Shown here: positions 1-5,624 of the stretch, in pieces | Layout: each line of letters starts with the position of its first letter | Numbering within the stretch: position 1 is the first letter of the stretch | NCBI GenBank assembly: GCA_004525155.1 | Contig: SPDA01000169.1 | Coordinates: 1 to 5,626, forward strand | DNA length: 5,626 nt | DNA from: Spirochaetales bacterium | Lineage (GTDB): Bacteria > Spirochaetota > Spirochaetia > SPDA01 | Direction: 5' to 3' | Position numbers and translations under genes: made by a program | The notes under the pieces: generated by a model | Database searches by the model: none | Told to the model about the DNA's origin: nothing | Seen by the model: the letters and a program-made list of their open reading frames with translations, nothing else

Positions 1-1059
1 GGCATAGAGATTGCAGCTTTCGAAGGGATTAAAAAACCCGGGAGCGTAGAGCAGGAGATAATCTTTTCCTTCCGCGCCGACCTTTTTTGAGGACCATGGT
101 TCTCCCAGGTAGTCACCGGCATTCCAGGAAAAATCCAGCGCCTCGAGTTCCGGGTCCAGTTCCGTGCCCGATATCCCGCAGAGACTGCCTTTCCCAAGTT
201 CCGGATCCCCCAGGGGCCGGCCCTGCGCAGTATAATACAGGAGAAGTCTTCCCGGCGGCTGGTTTTCGAGCAGGAGCCAGCCTTCATTAAAATTTATCAC
301 GCCTTCTCCCGGATCCATGAGCCGGTAATACCTGCCGTCAGTGCCGGCGAAGGTGCCGGCGGCTGAAGAGCCGGCGGCTGAAGAGCCGGCAGTTTCTACG
401 AGAATTTCAGCACCGTCGAGGTCCCTGTCCGGAAAAACGAAGAGCCTGCCGGGAATATACTGATAGAGTTCAAGATTTTCCACGATGGATTCGTTATTGC
501 CGATGAAAATCTTTGCAGACATGCCTGACGGCTCCAGTCTCGCCATAATTTCGTGCCGGGAGGTACCGGATTCGAAGATCGCGGAAACCCCAAGGGACTG
601 TTTCGGCATATCCGGCACCTCCACCAGGGCGTAGGGGTTCATGGTTATGCCGTTGTTGCCGATAAGCACGGATTTAAGGAAATCCGTCGGCCCTCCTTTG
701 TATCCGAAGAGTATTGAATTGAATTCAAAATCCTTGAGAATGGTGGTTTCGAAAAAAAAGCGCTTCTTGAGCCAGAGGGACAGGGTTATATCCGGTTCTA
801 TGTAGAAAGGCTGCCGGGAGATGAAACCGGGAAAAGTATCCTGAGACAGGGCGCCGGTATTCTGCGCAAAGGAAAAACCCGTACCCCCGGCAAGTCCCAT
901 GGTCCAGGATCCCATTGAATACAGTTCGACATCTGCATCTCCGATACGGGTTTCGAAAAGGGTGGGGGGAGCTTCCTTCTCCAGAGGGGAGAGTTCCTGG
1001 GTCAGCACCTGATTTTGCAGCGAAAGCAGTAGAAATATAACGCACAGGCAGTACTTCAC
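1..1059 (-). CDS. Large exported beta-rich protein, N-terminal part, SprA-like (partial)
   Basis: An uninterrupted reading frame runs from a GTG at 1059 leftwards to base 1, giving 353 codons with no stop; the C-terminus lies outside the window. The N-terminus looks like a signal peptide: Lys2 followed by a hydrophobic stretch at residues 4-14 and a polar Gln/Thr region at 15-21. The rest is soluble in character and beta-strand rich. It carries features reminiscent of SprA, the very large Bacteroidetes outer-membrane/type 9 secretion translocon protein: a strand-rich block at 90-120 ending in F-G-Y, an LKSVLIGNNGI segment (128-138), and a YYRLMDPGEGVINFNEGWLLL-type block around 244-264 followed by LLLYYTAQG. 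This family resemblance is from memory of sequence style, not a search. A (SSAAG)x2 low-complexity linker lies at 226-235. Start alternatives: an in-frame ATG at 1107 would add 16 residues (MPHGKTKRVCGCILFP). GTG is preferred because it yields a normal signal peptide and a good -10 box sits just upstream. Neither start has a ribosome binding site. The gene is divergent from the plus-strand unit. I am confident it is coding and much less sure of the family. Confidence 0.8.
   Translation of the reverse strand, partial: MKYCLCVIFLLLSLQNQVLTQELSPLEKEAPPTLFETRIGDADVELYSMGSWTMGLAGGTGFSFAQNTGALSQDTFPGFISRQPFYIEPDITLSLWLKKRFFFETTILKDFEFNSILFGYKGGPTDFLKSVLIGNNGITMNPYALVEVPDMPKQSLGVSAIFESGTSRHEIMARLEPSGMSAKIFIGNNESIVENLELYQYIPGRLFVFPDRDLDGAEILVETAGSSAAGSSAAGTFAGTDGRYYRLMDPGEGVINFNEGWLLLENQPPGRLLLYYTAQGRPLGDPELGKGSLCGISGTELDPELEALDFSWNAGDYLGEPWSSKKVGAEGKDYLLLYAPGFFNPFESCNLYA
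355..390. repeat. 15-bp tandem repeat, about 2.4 copies, in coding sequence
   Basis: The 15-mer GCCGGCGGCTGAAGA occurs at 355-369 and again exactly at 370-384, followed by a partial copy GCCGGC at 385-390. On the minus strand it encodes two SSAAG pentapeptides, so unit changes would be in frame. A further GCCGGC at 342-347 lies just outside. The repeat probably arose by slippage in a flexible linker. Confidence 0.85.
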
Positions 1060-1066
1060 GGGAAAA

Positions 1067-1095
1067 AGTATACAGCCGCAGACTCTTTTTGTCTT
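1067..1095 (-). promoter_or_regulatory. Candidate sigma-70-type promoter for the leftward gene
   Basis: On the minus strand a -35-like AAGACA (1095-1090, four of six consensus bases) is separated by exactly 17 bases from TATACT (1072-1067, five of six). Transcription would start about seven bases downstream, at or next to the GTG at 1059, so the message would have almost no leader. This fits the absence of a ribosome binding site. The call rests on consensus matching by eye only. Confidence 0.45.
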
Positions 1096-1113
1096 GCCAT
1101 GCGGCATTAATGA

Positions 1114-1142
1114 TTGATTTTACATGAAATTAGCGTTATGCT
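1114..1142 (+). promoter_or_regulatory. Candidate promoter for the plus-strand three-gene unit
   Basis: TTGATT (1114-1119, four of six to TTGACA) and TATGCT (1137-1142, four of six to TATAAT, with the key T-A....T positions kept) are separated by 17 bases. The predicted start of transcription, near 1149, falls just before the ATG at 1154 and after the earlier ATG at 1124. It therefore agrees with 1154 as the true start and again implies a nearly leaderless message. A competing -35-like TTGCCA at 1094-1099 has no good -10 partner. Confidence 0.35.
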
Positions 1143-1153
1143 CATTGCTAACG

Positions 1154-2083
1154 ATGAACGGAGAACAACAAAAAGCTTCGGCCTTTATCAATCGGCTGCT
1201 TTCCAATCCGGCAATGCAGGGACTCATTCCACTTCAGAAAGAGGAACAGATTTTCCAGTTTCTTCTGCAGAATTCACAACAGCTGTATCCGACCCTGTCA
1301 TCTGCAAACTTTTTTCCCCAGCATACCTGGGAGCAGATTCTGAACCTGCTGTGTGCAGCCCTGGTTGAGGAAATCAACAAAACACTGCTTCCGAACCTTC
1401 AGACGATAATCAACGAAAAGACGGATCTTTCATTCATCCCTTTTCTCCGCCAGCAGAACATTCCTTACCAGAAGATAAAGGAGCAAATGTACGAGTTTCT
1501 TGCTCAGCTGCTTCAGAAACCGGAAGCGCGAAAGGGGTTTGCAGGCTCCTATACAGCCCTCGCCTTCAATTTTTCCGAGAAATACATAGCCCAGCTGGTG
1601 ACACGGAAGGAGTATGCGCATTTCGAGCTTGTCAAGGTTCAGAGGCTGCGGATGGGCAAGGAAGAACTTAAAGACATGATCAATGTTTCCATGCTGCTGA
1701 AGCCGGCCATATACAGTCTCACCCCGACGGGCGGGACAACTCCATCGGACTCGACCTCCGGCACCGTGCAGAGCCAGTTCGCAGAAAAGATTTTTCAGGC
1801 CGCCAAGGCGCAGCTTTCCTACCTTCCGGAGGAAGTGATAAAAAGCGCTGTTAACAGTAATGTGTCCTTCACCGAAAACAGGTTTCTCGAGGCCACATCG
1901 AGGATAGCCGCGCTTTTTGCCAACAGGTGCAAGACCTATGCGCCCCAGGCAAAGGTAGACAGGGGCGCGGATACGCCGGACAAAAGCTGGTTCAACATTG
2001 CGCGCCGGAATTTCAAATTCTACGGCTACGATGTCAAGATGCTGGACGAATTCTTTAAGATAGCAGCTGAGAACAGCTGGTAG
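1154..2083 (+). CDS. Unrecognised helical protein, 309 aa, first gene of the voltage-sensor unit
   Basis: I do not recognise this family. The protein is rich in predicted helix, Gln, Lys and Phe, with no signal peptide or membrane segment, so it is probably cytoplasmic. Two helical parts are joined by a Thr/Ser/Gly-rich linker at about residues 190-204. The C-terminus is aromatic and basic (FNIARRNFKFYGYDV at 280-294). There are only two cysteines, and no nucleotide-binding or catalytic motif stands out. Start choice: the frame is open from an earlier ATG at 1124. The four leucines in those ten extra codons are TTA, TTA, TTG and CTA, whereas all 33 leucines downstream of 1154 use CTG, CTT or CTC, so the extra codons look non-coding and 1154 is preferred. 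Neither start has a clear ribosome binding site. The stop at 2083 is 8 nt before the voltage-sensor gene, whose ribosome binding site begins inside this stop codon, so the two are almost certainly co-transcribed. A role as cytoplasmic partner or effector of that membrane protein is inference. Confidence 0.85.
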   Translation: MNGEQQKASAFINRLLSNPAMQGLIPLQKEEQIFQFLLQNSQQLYPTLSSANFFPQHTWEQILNLLCAALVEEINKTLLPNLQTIINEKTDLSFIPFLRQQNIPYQKIKEQMYEFLAQLLQKPEARKGFAGSYTALAFNFSEKYIAQLVTRKEYAHFELVKVQRLRMGKEELKDMINVSMLLKPAIYSLTPTGGTTPSDSTSGTVQSQFAEKIFQAAKAQLSYLPEEVIKSAVNSNVSFTENRFLEATSRIAALFANRCKTYAPQAKVDRGADTPDKSWFNIARRNFKFYGYDVKMLDEFFKIAAENSW

Positions 2084-2089
2084 GGGCGG
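2082..2089 (+). promoter_or_regulatory. Ribosome binding site of the voltage-sensor/HAMP gene
   Basis: The purine-rich AGGGGCGG lies 2 nt before the ATG at 2092. Its AGGGG core (2082-2086) is 5 nt from that ATG and begins within the TAG stop of the preceding gene. It fixes the start and indicates translational coupling. Confidence 0.6.
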
Positions 2090-2091
2090 AT

Positions 2092-3228
2092 ATGCAGGAA
2101 AAATCAAAATTTTCGGGGTTCCTCGAGACCTTCATCATAGCGGCGATTGTACTGGTGCTTGTTGAAACGTTCCTTGAAGATTTTTCCATCATCTCCCTGT
2201 GGCCGTGGAACGCGCGCAGAATTCTTCTGATTTTCGGTTTTGTTTTCGATTTTATTTTTGTAGTCGAATTTCTTGTCAGGTTTTACATAGCCATTGTCCG
2301 GCGGCAGCTGAAGGATTATATACTGTACAGAAGGGGCTGGGTGGATTTCCTCTCATCCTTTCCCCTGCTCATATTAAATTCCGGGCCGACATTTCTGTCC
2401 ATTGTTCTGGCCGGTTCTTCCGTACTCAGCATGGGAGGCATCCTGAACATATTAAAAGTGGTTAAAGCCATCCGCATAGCCAGGATCCTGCGTCTGCTGA
2501 GGGTACTGAAAATATTCAAGCAGATTAAACACGCCGATTCCGAAATGGCCCAGAGGCATGTGGCAAAAATCACCACAGTCTGCATAACCTCCTTTGTTTT
2601 CGTTATATTTTTCTTTTCAGTTTTTTCCAATCTCCTGCGGCTTCCCTCGATTGAACAGGACCTTTCAAAAAAATCCGACGCGCTTATCGAGATGATAGTG
2701 ACAAACTTCAGGCAGGGCGATCCGGAAACAAGCGTTGAAATTGCGAAAATGGAGACGGACATACTTTTGATAAAACAGAGCGGTAAAACCGTCTACTCCG
2801 CACTCTCGAACGATGAATACAGCCGGTATTTCAGCGCATCCGATTACCGGTATGTGGAAAAGGACGATTACGGGTTTTTCCTGGACAGCCGCAGCATCCA
2901 GAGGCACCTGTCCAAGGACAATATCATTTATTTTTTAGTCATCATCATTCTGGTCATCGTTTTTCTCGTGTATTACAGCCCCCACTTTGCCATAACCGTC
3001 ACGGACCCCATCCTCATCATGAAAAAGGGTATGGAAGACCCGGCGTACAATCTGGAAGTGAAAATTCCGGAAGCCTACAGGAAGGATGATATTTTCCTCC
3101 TTGCGGGCAGATTTAACGAGGTGTTTCTGCCCCTGAAGGATCGTTCCCAGACGGCGGAATCTAAATCGGCTCCTTTAGTGGAGCTTAAAATCGACGATTT
3201 CAAGGATATTTTTGAAGAGAATACCTGA
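2092..3228 (+). CDS. Voltage-sensor domain protein with extracytoplasmic domain and HAMP, no pore
   Basis: A 378-residue inner-membrane protein. S1 spans about 9-26; S2 about 44-66, with the F56-x-x-E59 charge-transfer pattern and R63; S3 about 83-97, with D85. S4 at 121-143 carries positive charges at every third residue: K122, K125, R128, R131, R134, R137, K140 and K143. This is a complete voltage-sensor domain of the Ion_trans type. A transmembrane helix at about 156-182 follows, but no P-loop or selectivity-filter sequence appears. Instead there is a hydrophilic extracytoplasmic segment (about 183-276) with a possible Cache/PAS-like half (LLIKQSGKTVYSAL, then DYGFFLD). A second helix (about 277-296) leads into a HAMP-like region (about 297-350) with P306, D332-D333, A338 and the F341-N342 pair. 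A roughly 28-residue polar, acidic tail ends the protein, and no kinase, cyclase, phosphatase or methyl-accepting domain is present. The predicted topology places the N-terminus, S4-linker and HAMP in the cytoplasm, as HAMP requires. I infer a membrane-potential-responsive signalling receptor acting through another protein. Automated annotation may call it an ion transporter, which the missing pore argues against. Confidence 0.88.
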   Translation: MQEKSKFSGFLETFIIAAIVLVLVETFLEDFSIISLWPWNARRILLIFGFVFDFIFVVEFLVRFYIAIVRRQLKDYILYRRGWVDFLSSFPLLILNSGPTFLSIVLAGSSVLSMGGILNILKVVKAIRIARILRLLRVLKIFKQIKHADSEMAQRHVAKITTVCITSFVFVIFFFSVFSNLLRLPSIEQDLSKKSDALIEMIVTNFRQGDPETSVEIAKMETDILLIKQSGKTVYSALSNDEYSRYFSASDYRYVEKDDYGFFLDSRSIQRHLSKDNIIYFLVIIILVIVFLVYYSPHFAITVTDPILIMKKGMEDPAYNLEVKIPEAYRKDDIFLLAGRFNEVFLPLKDRSQTAESKSAPLVELKIDDFKDIFEENT

Positions 3229-3230
3229 GG

Positions 3231-3518
3231 ATGATCGTCTCCATGATTCAGATTATCCTTGAACTGCCGGATATATCATCGATCAAGGAAAAACGGAAGT
3301 ACGTGGTGTCACTGAAAAAGAGACTGGAACACAAGTTCCGGGTATCCGCGGCTGAAGTGGACCTGCTGGACTCACTGTCGTTTACGCAGATAGGTGCTGC
3401 GATCGTATCCAATTCTAAAATTTTCGGAGAATCGGTGCTCAATAAGGTACTGCTCTTCGTGGAAAACGAATTTCACCTCCGGATTCAGGACGTGCAGATT
3501 TATTCCGAACAATTTTAA
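3231..3518 (+). CDS. DUF503 (YlxP-like) family protein
   Basis: A 95-residue protein of normal length for the DUF503 family, small ferredoxin-like alpha/beta proteins. Matching features are the N-terminal strand IQIILELP, the family signature SIKEKR at 17-22 followed by a basic helix to about 34, the FRVSAAEVD strand at 36-44, and the QIGAAIVSN strand at 53-61 followed by the helix that ends in LLFVENE. The family is widely conserved and often lies near infB/rbfA in other bacteria. A ribosome-assembly link has been suggested but is not demonstrated here. The ATG is 2 nt after the stop of the voltage-sensor gene, so translation is probably coupled. The start is supported by family alignment (KEKR expected about 19 residues in). 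A second ATG at 3243 is possible because GAGG at 3227-3230 would suit it better. Its place behind a membrane sensor, away from infB/rbfA within this window, is unusual. Confidence 0.88.
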   Translation: MIVSMIQIILELPDISSIKEKRKYVVSLKKRLEHKFRVSAAEVDLLDSLSFTQIGAAIVSNSKIFGESVLNKVLLFVENEFHLRIQDVQIYSEQF

Positions 3519-3524
3519 AAGACG

Positions 3525-3546
3525 CCCCTGACCTGTTTCAGCGGGG
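3525..3546. terminator. Weak bulged hairpin between convergent genes
   Basis: CCCCTGA (3525-3531) can pair with TCA (3538-3540) and GGGG (3543-3546), leaving a two-base GC bulge and a six-base loop. Read on the minus strand it is followed after four bases by TTTT (3520-3517), which could make it a terminator for the leftward unit. No T-run follows it on the plus strand. It overlaps the end of the leftward coding sequence and is imperfect, so the support is weak. Confidence 0.25.
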
Positions 3547-4230
3547 AAAAAGGTAAAGCGGTTCAAGCTCGAATGTCTGCTGCAGGTGGATGGAGTCGTT
3601 GAAGACAGCCTGCGCGGTAAGCTCCAGGTTGAAATAATAGTGCAGTTCCTCGAACTTGCCGCGTTCGGTGGTTACCTCGAATTCGAAAATTTTTGTTTCC
3701 GCCTCGCGTTCCGCAGATGACGGATAGGGCCAGAATAAAAAAGTTCCCGCGGTTTTCTCCGATACGGGGTAAGGATTCTGCCAGTTGGGATTAATCATTG
3801 TTATCGGGCTTCCCTGGTGCATGAGGAACACTGAAACATCCTTGAGAGGCTCGAAATTCGTACCGCTGAATATTTTACCCATGATCGTGGGGAAATTGAA
3901 CAGGGGGCCCCCGGGCCGGAATGATTCATGATCTCCCTTGTGTGCGAATCGAGGTCTTTTGGCGGCATTCACTTTTTTTATTGCCGTATTGACCAGCCCC
4001 AGCAGGTCGGCCATTTTCTGCAGATTGTTCTGATAGTCTGTTTTAAGATGAGCCAGTCCCCTGCCGGAAAATATATATTGGGGCTTCGTACGGTTAAGGA
4101 CGTAACAGGTAACATCGATTCTGCACTGGTCACAGGTGCAGATTCCCTGTTTTCTGTTTTGTTCCTCTTCATCGAAGACATCGCCGACTGCATCCGCGAC
4201 TATGTCTTCCATGATGTTATGCACATTCAT
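3538..4230 (-). CDS. ComFB-domain protein with C-terminal transthyretin-like beta domain
   Basis: A 230-residue protein, apparently cytoplasmic because no signal peptide or membrane helix is visible. Residues 1-95 match the late-competence ComFB family: the NIMEDIVADAVGDVF helix, the cysteine cluster C31-x-C33-x2-C36 with C42, conserved R37 and D39, and the LNRTKPQYI segment equivalent to the family's ALNRLPPRYV. ComFB proteins bind a metal through such cysteines, and some are reported as cyclic di-GMP receptors. Residues about 112-225 are extra: a beta-rich domain with LKDVSVFLMHQG, NPNWQNPYPVSEKTAGTFLFWP and FEFEVTTERG, the strand-and-turn pattern of transthyretin-like or carboxypeptidase-regulatory domains. 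That assignment is my reading of the pattern. The start ATG at 4230 is preceded by GGCGGG with a 3-nt gap, a weak site; a Met at residue 7 is an alternative. The gene is 21 nt downstream of the YbjN-like gene, probably in the same operon. A role in second-messenger-dependent regulation is inference. Confidence 0.82.
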   Translation of the reverse strand: MNVHNIMEDIVADAVGDVFDEEEQNRKQGICTCDQCRIDVTCYVLNRTKPQYIFSGRGLAHLKTDYQNNLQKMADLLGLVNTAIKKVNAAKRPRFAHKGDHESFRPGGPLFNFPTIMGKIFSGTNFEPLKDVSVFLMHQGSPITMINPNWQNPYPVSEKTAGTFLFWPYPSSAEREAETKIFEFEVTTERGKFEELHYYFNLELTAQAVFNDSIHLQQTFELEPLYLFPR

Positions 4231-4251
4231 TGTCCCGCCGCCTGTCTTTCG

Positions 4252-4680
4252 TTACGTGGATTTGATATCGAAAAGTTCCTTCAGCGCCTCTATGCATAAA
4301 CGGAAATCTTCCAGGGTGTTGCGCAGTGCGTAATAATTGAGACCGGCAAAGTAGAGTTTCGAAAAAACGGATACGGCGATTTCATCGCGGTTCTTGAAGA
4401 TGTTCAGATAACAACCGTATTCATAACAGATTTTCAGCAGATCTTCAAGTTTTTGCTGGATGAACGCCCCGAGTTTTATGGAAAAAGAAAAGGTGAACGC
4501 GAGTTCGAGAAATCGGCTGTCGTTGTCGATAAAAAAACCGCTCTGGAACCCCTGCTTGTCATCTATGCCCGCGGAATAGGTGTCTTCGGATTGATCGCCG
4601 TCATAAACCCGGTATCCCAGTTCCTTAAACAGTATTTTTACCCTTTTTATCCGCTCTTTCATTATTCTGGAAAATTTCAT
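4252..4680 (-). CDS. Small alpha/beta protein, YbjN / type III secretion chaperone-like
   Basis: A 142-residue protein with no signal peptide. Its predicted order matches the YbjN/secretion-chaperone fold: a basic helix at 5-22 (RIMKERIKRVKILFKELG), strands at about 23-28, 45-52 and 57-68, a helix at 72-88 (AFIQQKLEDLLKICYEY), strands at 91-96 and 100-112, and a final helix at 116-138. Sequence identity to YbjN is not obvious, so the family call is tentative. Proteins of this fold bind helical segments of partner proteins. Start choice: the frame extends to an ATG at 4743 that overlaps the ttcA-like gene by 32 nt and has GGGGA 11 nt upstream. The added 21 codons contain two TTG leucines out of three, rare in the rest of the gene, so the ATG at 4680 is preferred; another Met is at 4662. 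Neither of these has a clear ribosome binding site. The gene lies between the ttcA-like and ComFB genes on the same strand. Confidence 0.75.
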   Translation of the reverse strand: MKFSRIMKERIKRVKILFKELGYRVYDGDQSEDTYSAGIDDKQGFQSGFFIDNDSRFLELAFTFSFSIKLGAFIQQKLEDLLKICYEYGCYLNIFKNRDEIAVSVFSKLYFAGLNYYALRNTLEDFRLCIEALKELFDIKST

Positions 4681-4711
4681 ATGGAAGCAAAGTGTAAAGT
4701 AGAAACGCGAA

Positions 4712-5491
4712 TCATTCAAGTATTTCGTGTGCAATGTTTGCATAGTCGCTGTATTCCCCGTTTATGTTCCAGTGGGCTGCAAAAATATGCTCCCGGACCC
4801 TCGGATCGATACGCGAAAGCTCCTTTATGTAAGGTTTTATGCGTAATCTCAGATTAGTTTCATGATGGGGGCAGGCAAGAGCATAGCAGGGAAGGGACAA
4901 CCTGGAGGCGACAAGGCTGACGGTGCTCTCCCGGACCATGCAAAGAGGACGTACAATGAAAACTTTTCCTTTGAAAAAGGACTGTACCGGCATCATGGTG
5001 GAAAAGTTTCCGCGCAGGCAGAGATTGATTAAGGTGGTTTCGGCAATATCGTCCAGGTGGTGTCCGAGGGCGATTTTTTTTATGTCCAGCCTGTCCGCTT
5101 CCTCGAAAAGAATCCTCTTTCTATTCCTCGAACAGAGGTAACAGTTGAATTTACCCCTGAAGGATGCGGGAAACATGTCCCGGACAAGGAAGTCGTGATC
5201 AATGTCGAGTTCCGCAAGAAAGCAGGAAATGGCGTTTTTATCCGCCGGTTTTATCGGGAACTGTTTCCACTCTACAATCGCCGCCCGGAGCGTATAGGAA
5301 ATGGGCAGCCATTTGCGGCGCAGGGAAAGCGCAAGGGCCAGGGACAGGGAGTCCTTTCCCCCTGAAATGCCGAGAAGCACACTGTCTCCGTTCTTTATCA
5401 TGCCGAATTTATTTATGCCGAGCCCTGTCTGCTTGAGAAACCGCATGAGCCAGGGCGGGCATGCGGGAGATGTGTATCTGTCAGTTATCAT
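4712..5491 (-). CDS. ttcA: TtcA-like tRNA 2-thiocytidine synthetase (PP-loop ATPase)
   Basis: A 259-residue cytoplasmic enzyme of the TtcA family, which activates cytidine 32 of tRNA with ATP and replaces its 2-oxygen with sulfur using an iron-sulfur cluster. The PP-loop SGGKDS is at residues 43-48, preceded by the typical DSVLLGI strand. The CYLC pair (C117, C120) followed by SRNRKRILF matches the TtcA cluster-binding CxxC, and C207 in LACPHH is the likely third ligand. GHHLDDIAETTLINL at 143-157 corresponds to the family's GHHRDDILETLFLN. It is shorter than E. coli TtcA (about 311 residues), mainly at the termini. Start: the ATG at 5491 has GGGAG 10 nt upstream. A TTG at 5497 in the same frame would add two residues but sits too close to that site. 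The start overlaps the preceding gene's stop by 11 nt. The tRNA position modified is inferred from the family; the gene symbol is used on that basis. Confidence 0.88.
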   Translation of the reverse strand: MITDRYTSPACPPWLMRFLKQTGLGINKFGMIKNGDSVLLGISGGKDSLSLALALSLRRKWLPISYTLRAAIVEWKQFPIKPADKNAISCFLAELDIDHDFLVRDMFPASFRGKFNCYLCSRNRKRILFEEADRLDIKKIALGHHLDDIAETTLINLCLRGNFSTMMPVQSFFKGKVFIVRPLCMVRESTVSLVASRLSLPCYALACPHHETNLRLRIKPYIKELSRIDPRVREHIFAAHWNINGEYSDYANIAHEILE

Positions 5492-5624
5492 GATCAAAAC
5501 GCTCCCGGATTGCGGAGGTCATCCGTTCCGGCGGCAGGCCCGGGTAAGCAAGCACGCGTATGGTCCTCAGCGCCCGCCGGAAACCTGAAATAAGCCCTTC
5601 CGAAAAGACCGAAACGCCCTCGTG
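5481..5624 (-). CDS. Unidentified protein, C-terminal 47 residues (partial)
   Basis: One minus-strand frame is open from the right edge to a TGA at 5483-5481; the other two minus-strand frames hit stops within this stretch. It encodes 47 residues including the basic helical segment LISGFRRALRTIRVLAYPGL and a terminal RERFDHDN. The end overlaps the ATG of the ttcA-like gene by 11 nt, a tight junction typical of co-translated genes, which supports it as real. The fragment is too short to assign a family. The gene's start and any promoter for this leftward unit lie outside the window. Confidence 0.65.
   Translation of the reverse strand, partial: HEGVSVFSEGLISGFRRALRTIRVLAYPGLPPERMTSAIRERFDHDN

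Noticed and set aside
725..1045. 106-codon minus-strand open frame
   Set aside because: Wrong frame within the larger SprA-like coding sequence that is open from 1059 to the window edge.
1056..1100. 14-residue minus-strand mini-frame (MARQKESAAVYFFP) ending at the GTG start
   Set aside because: Considered as a leader peptide, but it has no ribosome binding site and covers the candidate promoter, so it would probably not be transcribed.
1430..2107. 225-codon minus-strand open frame
   Set aside because: It lies antisense to the 309-aa gene, whose composition, operon spacing and codon use are convincing; its translation is rich in Cys, Gly, Arg and Leu with no domain pattern.
2316..2762. 148-codon minus-strand open frame
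   Set aside because: Antisense to the S3-S4 and helix region of the voltage-sensor protein; an artefact of that gene's codon pattern.
2635..2919. Potassium or sodium channel pore in the voltage-sensor protein
   Set aside because: No TVGYG-like filter or re-entrant hydrophobic P-loop is present; the segment is long and hydrophilic.
3928..4299. 123-codon plus-strand open frame
   Set aside because: Antisense to the ComFB-domain gene and the junction with the YbjN-like gene; no ribosome binding site or family pattern.
5301..5588. 95-codon plus-strand open frame, with neighbouring plus-strand frames at 4923-5436
   Set aside because: All are antisense to the TtcA-like gene, which carries clear PP-loop and cysteine motifs.
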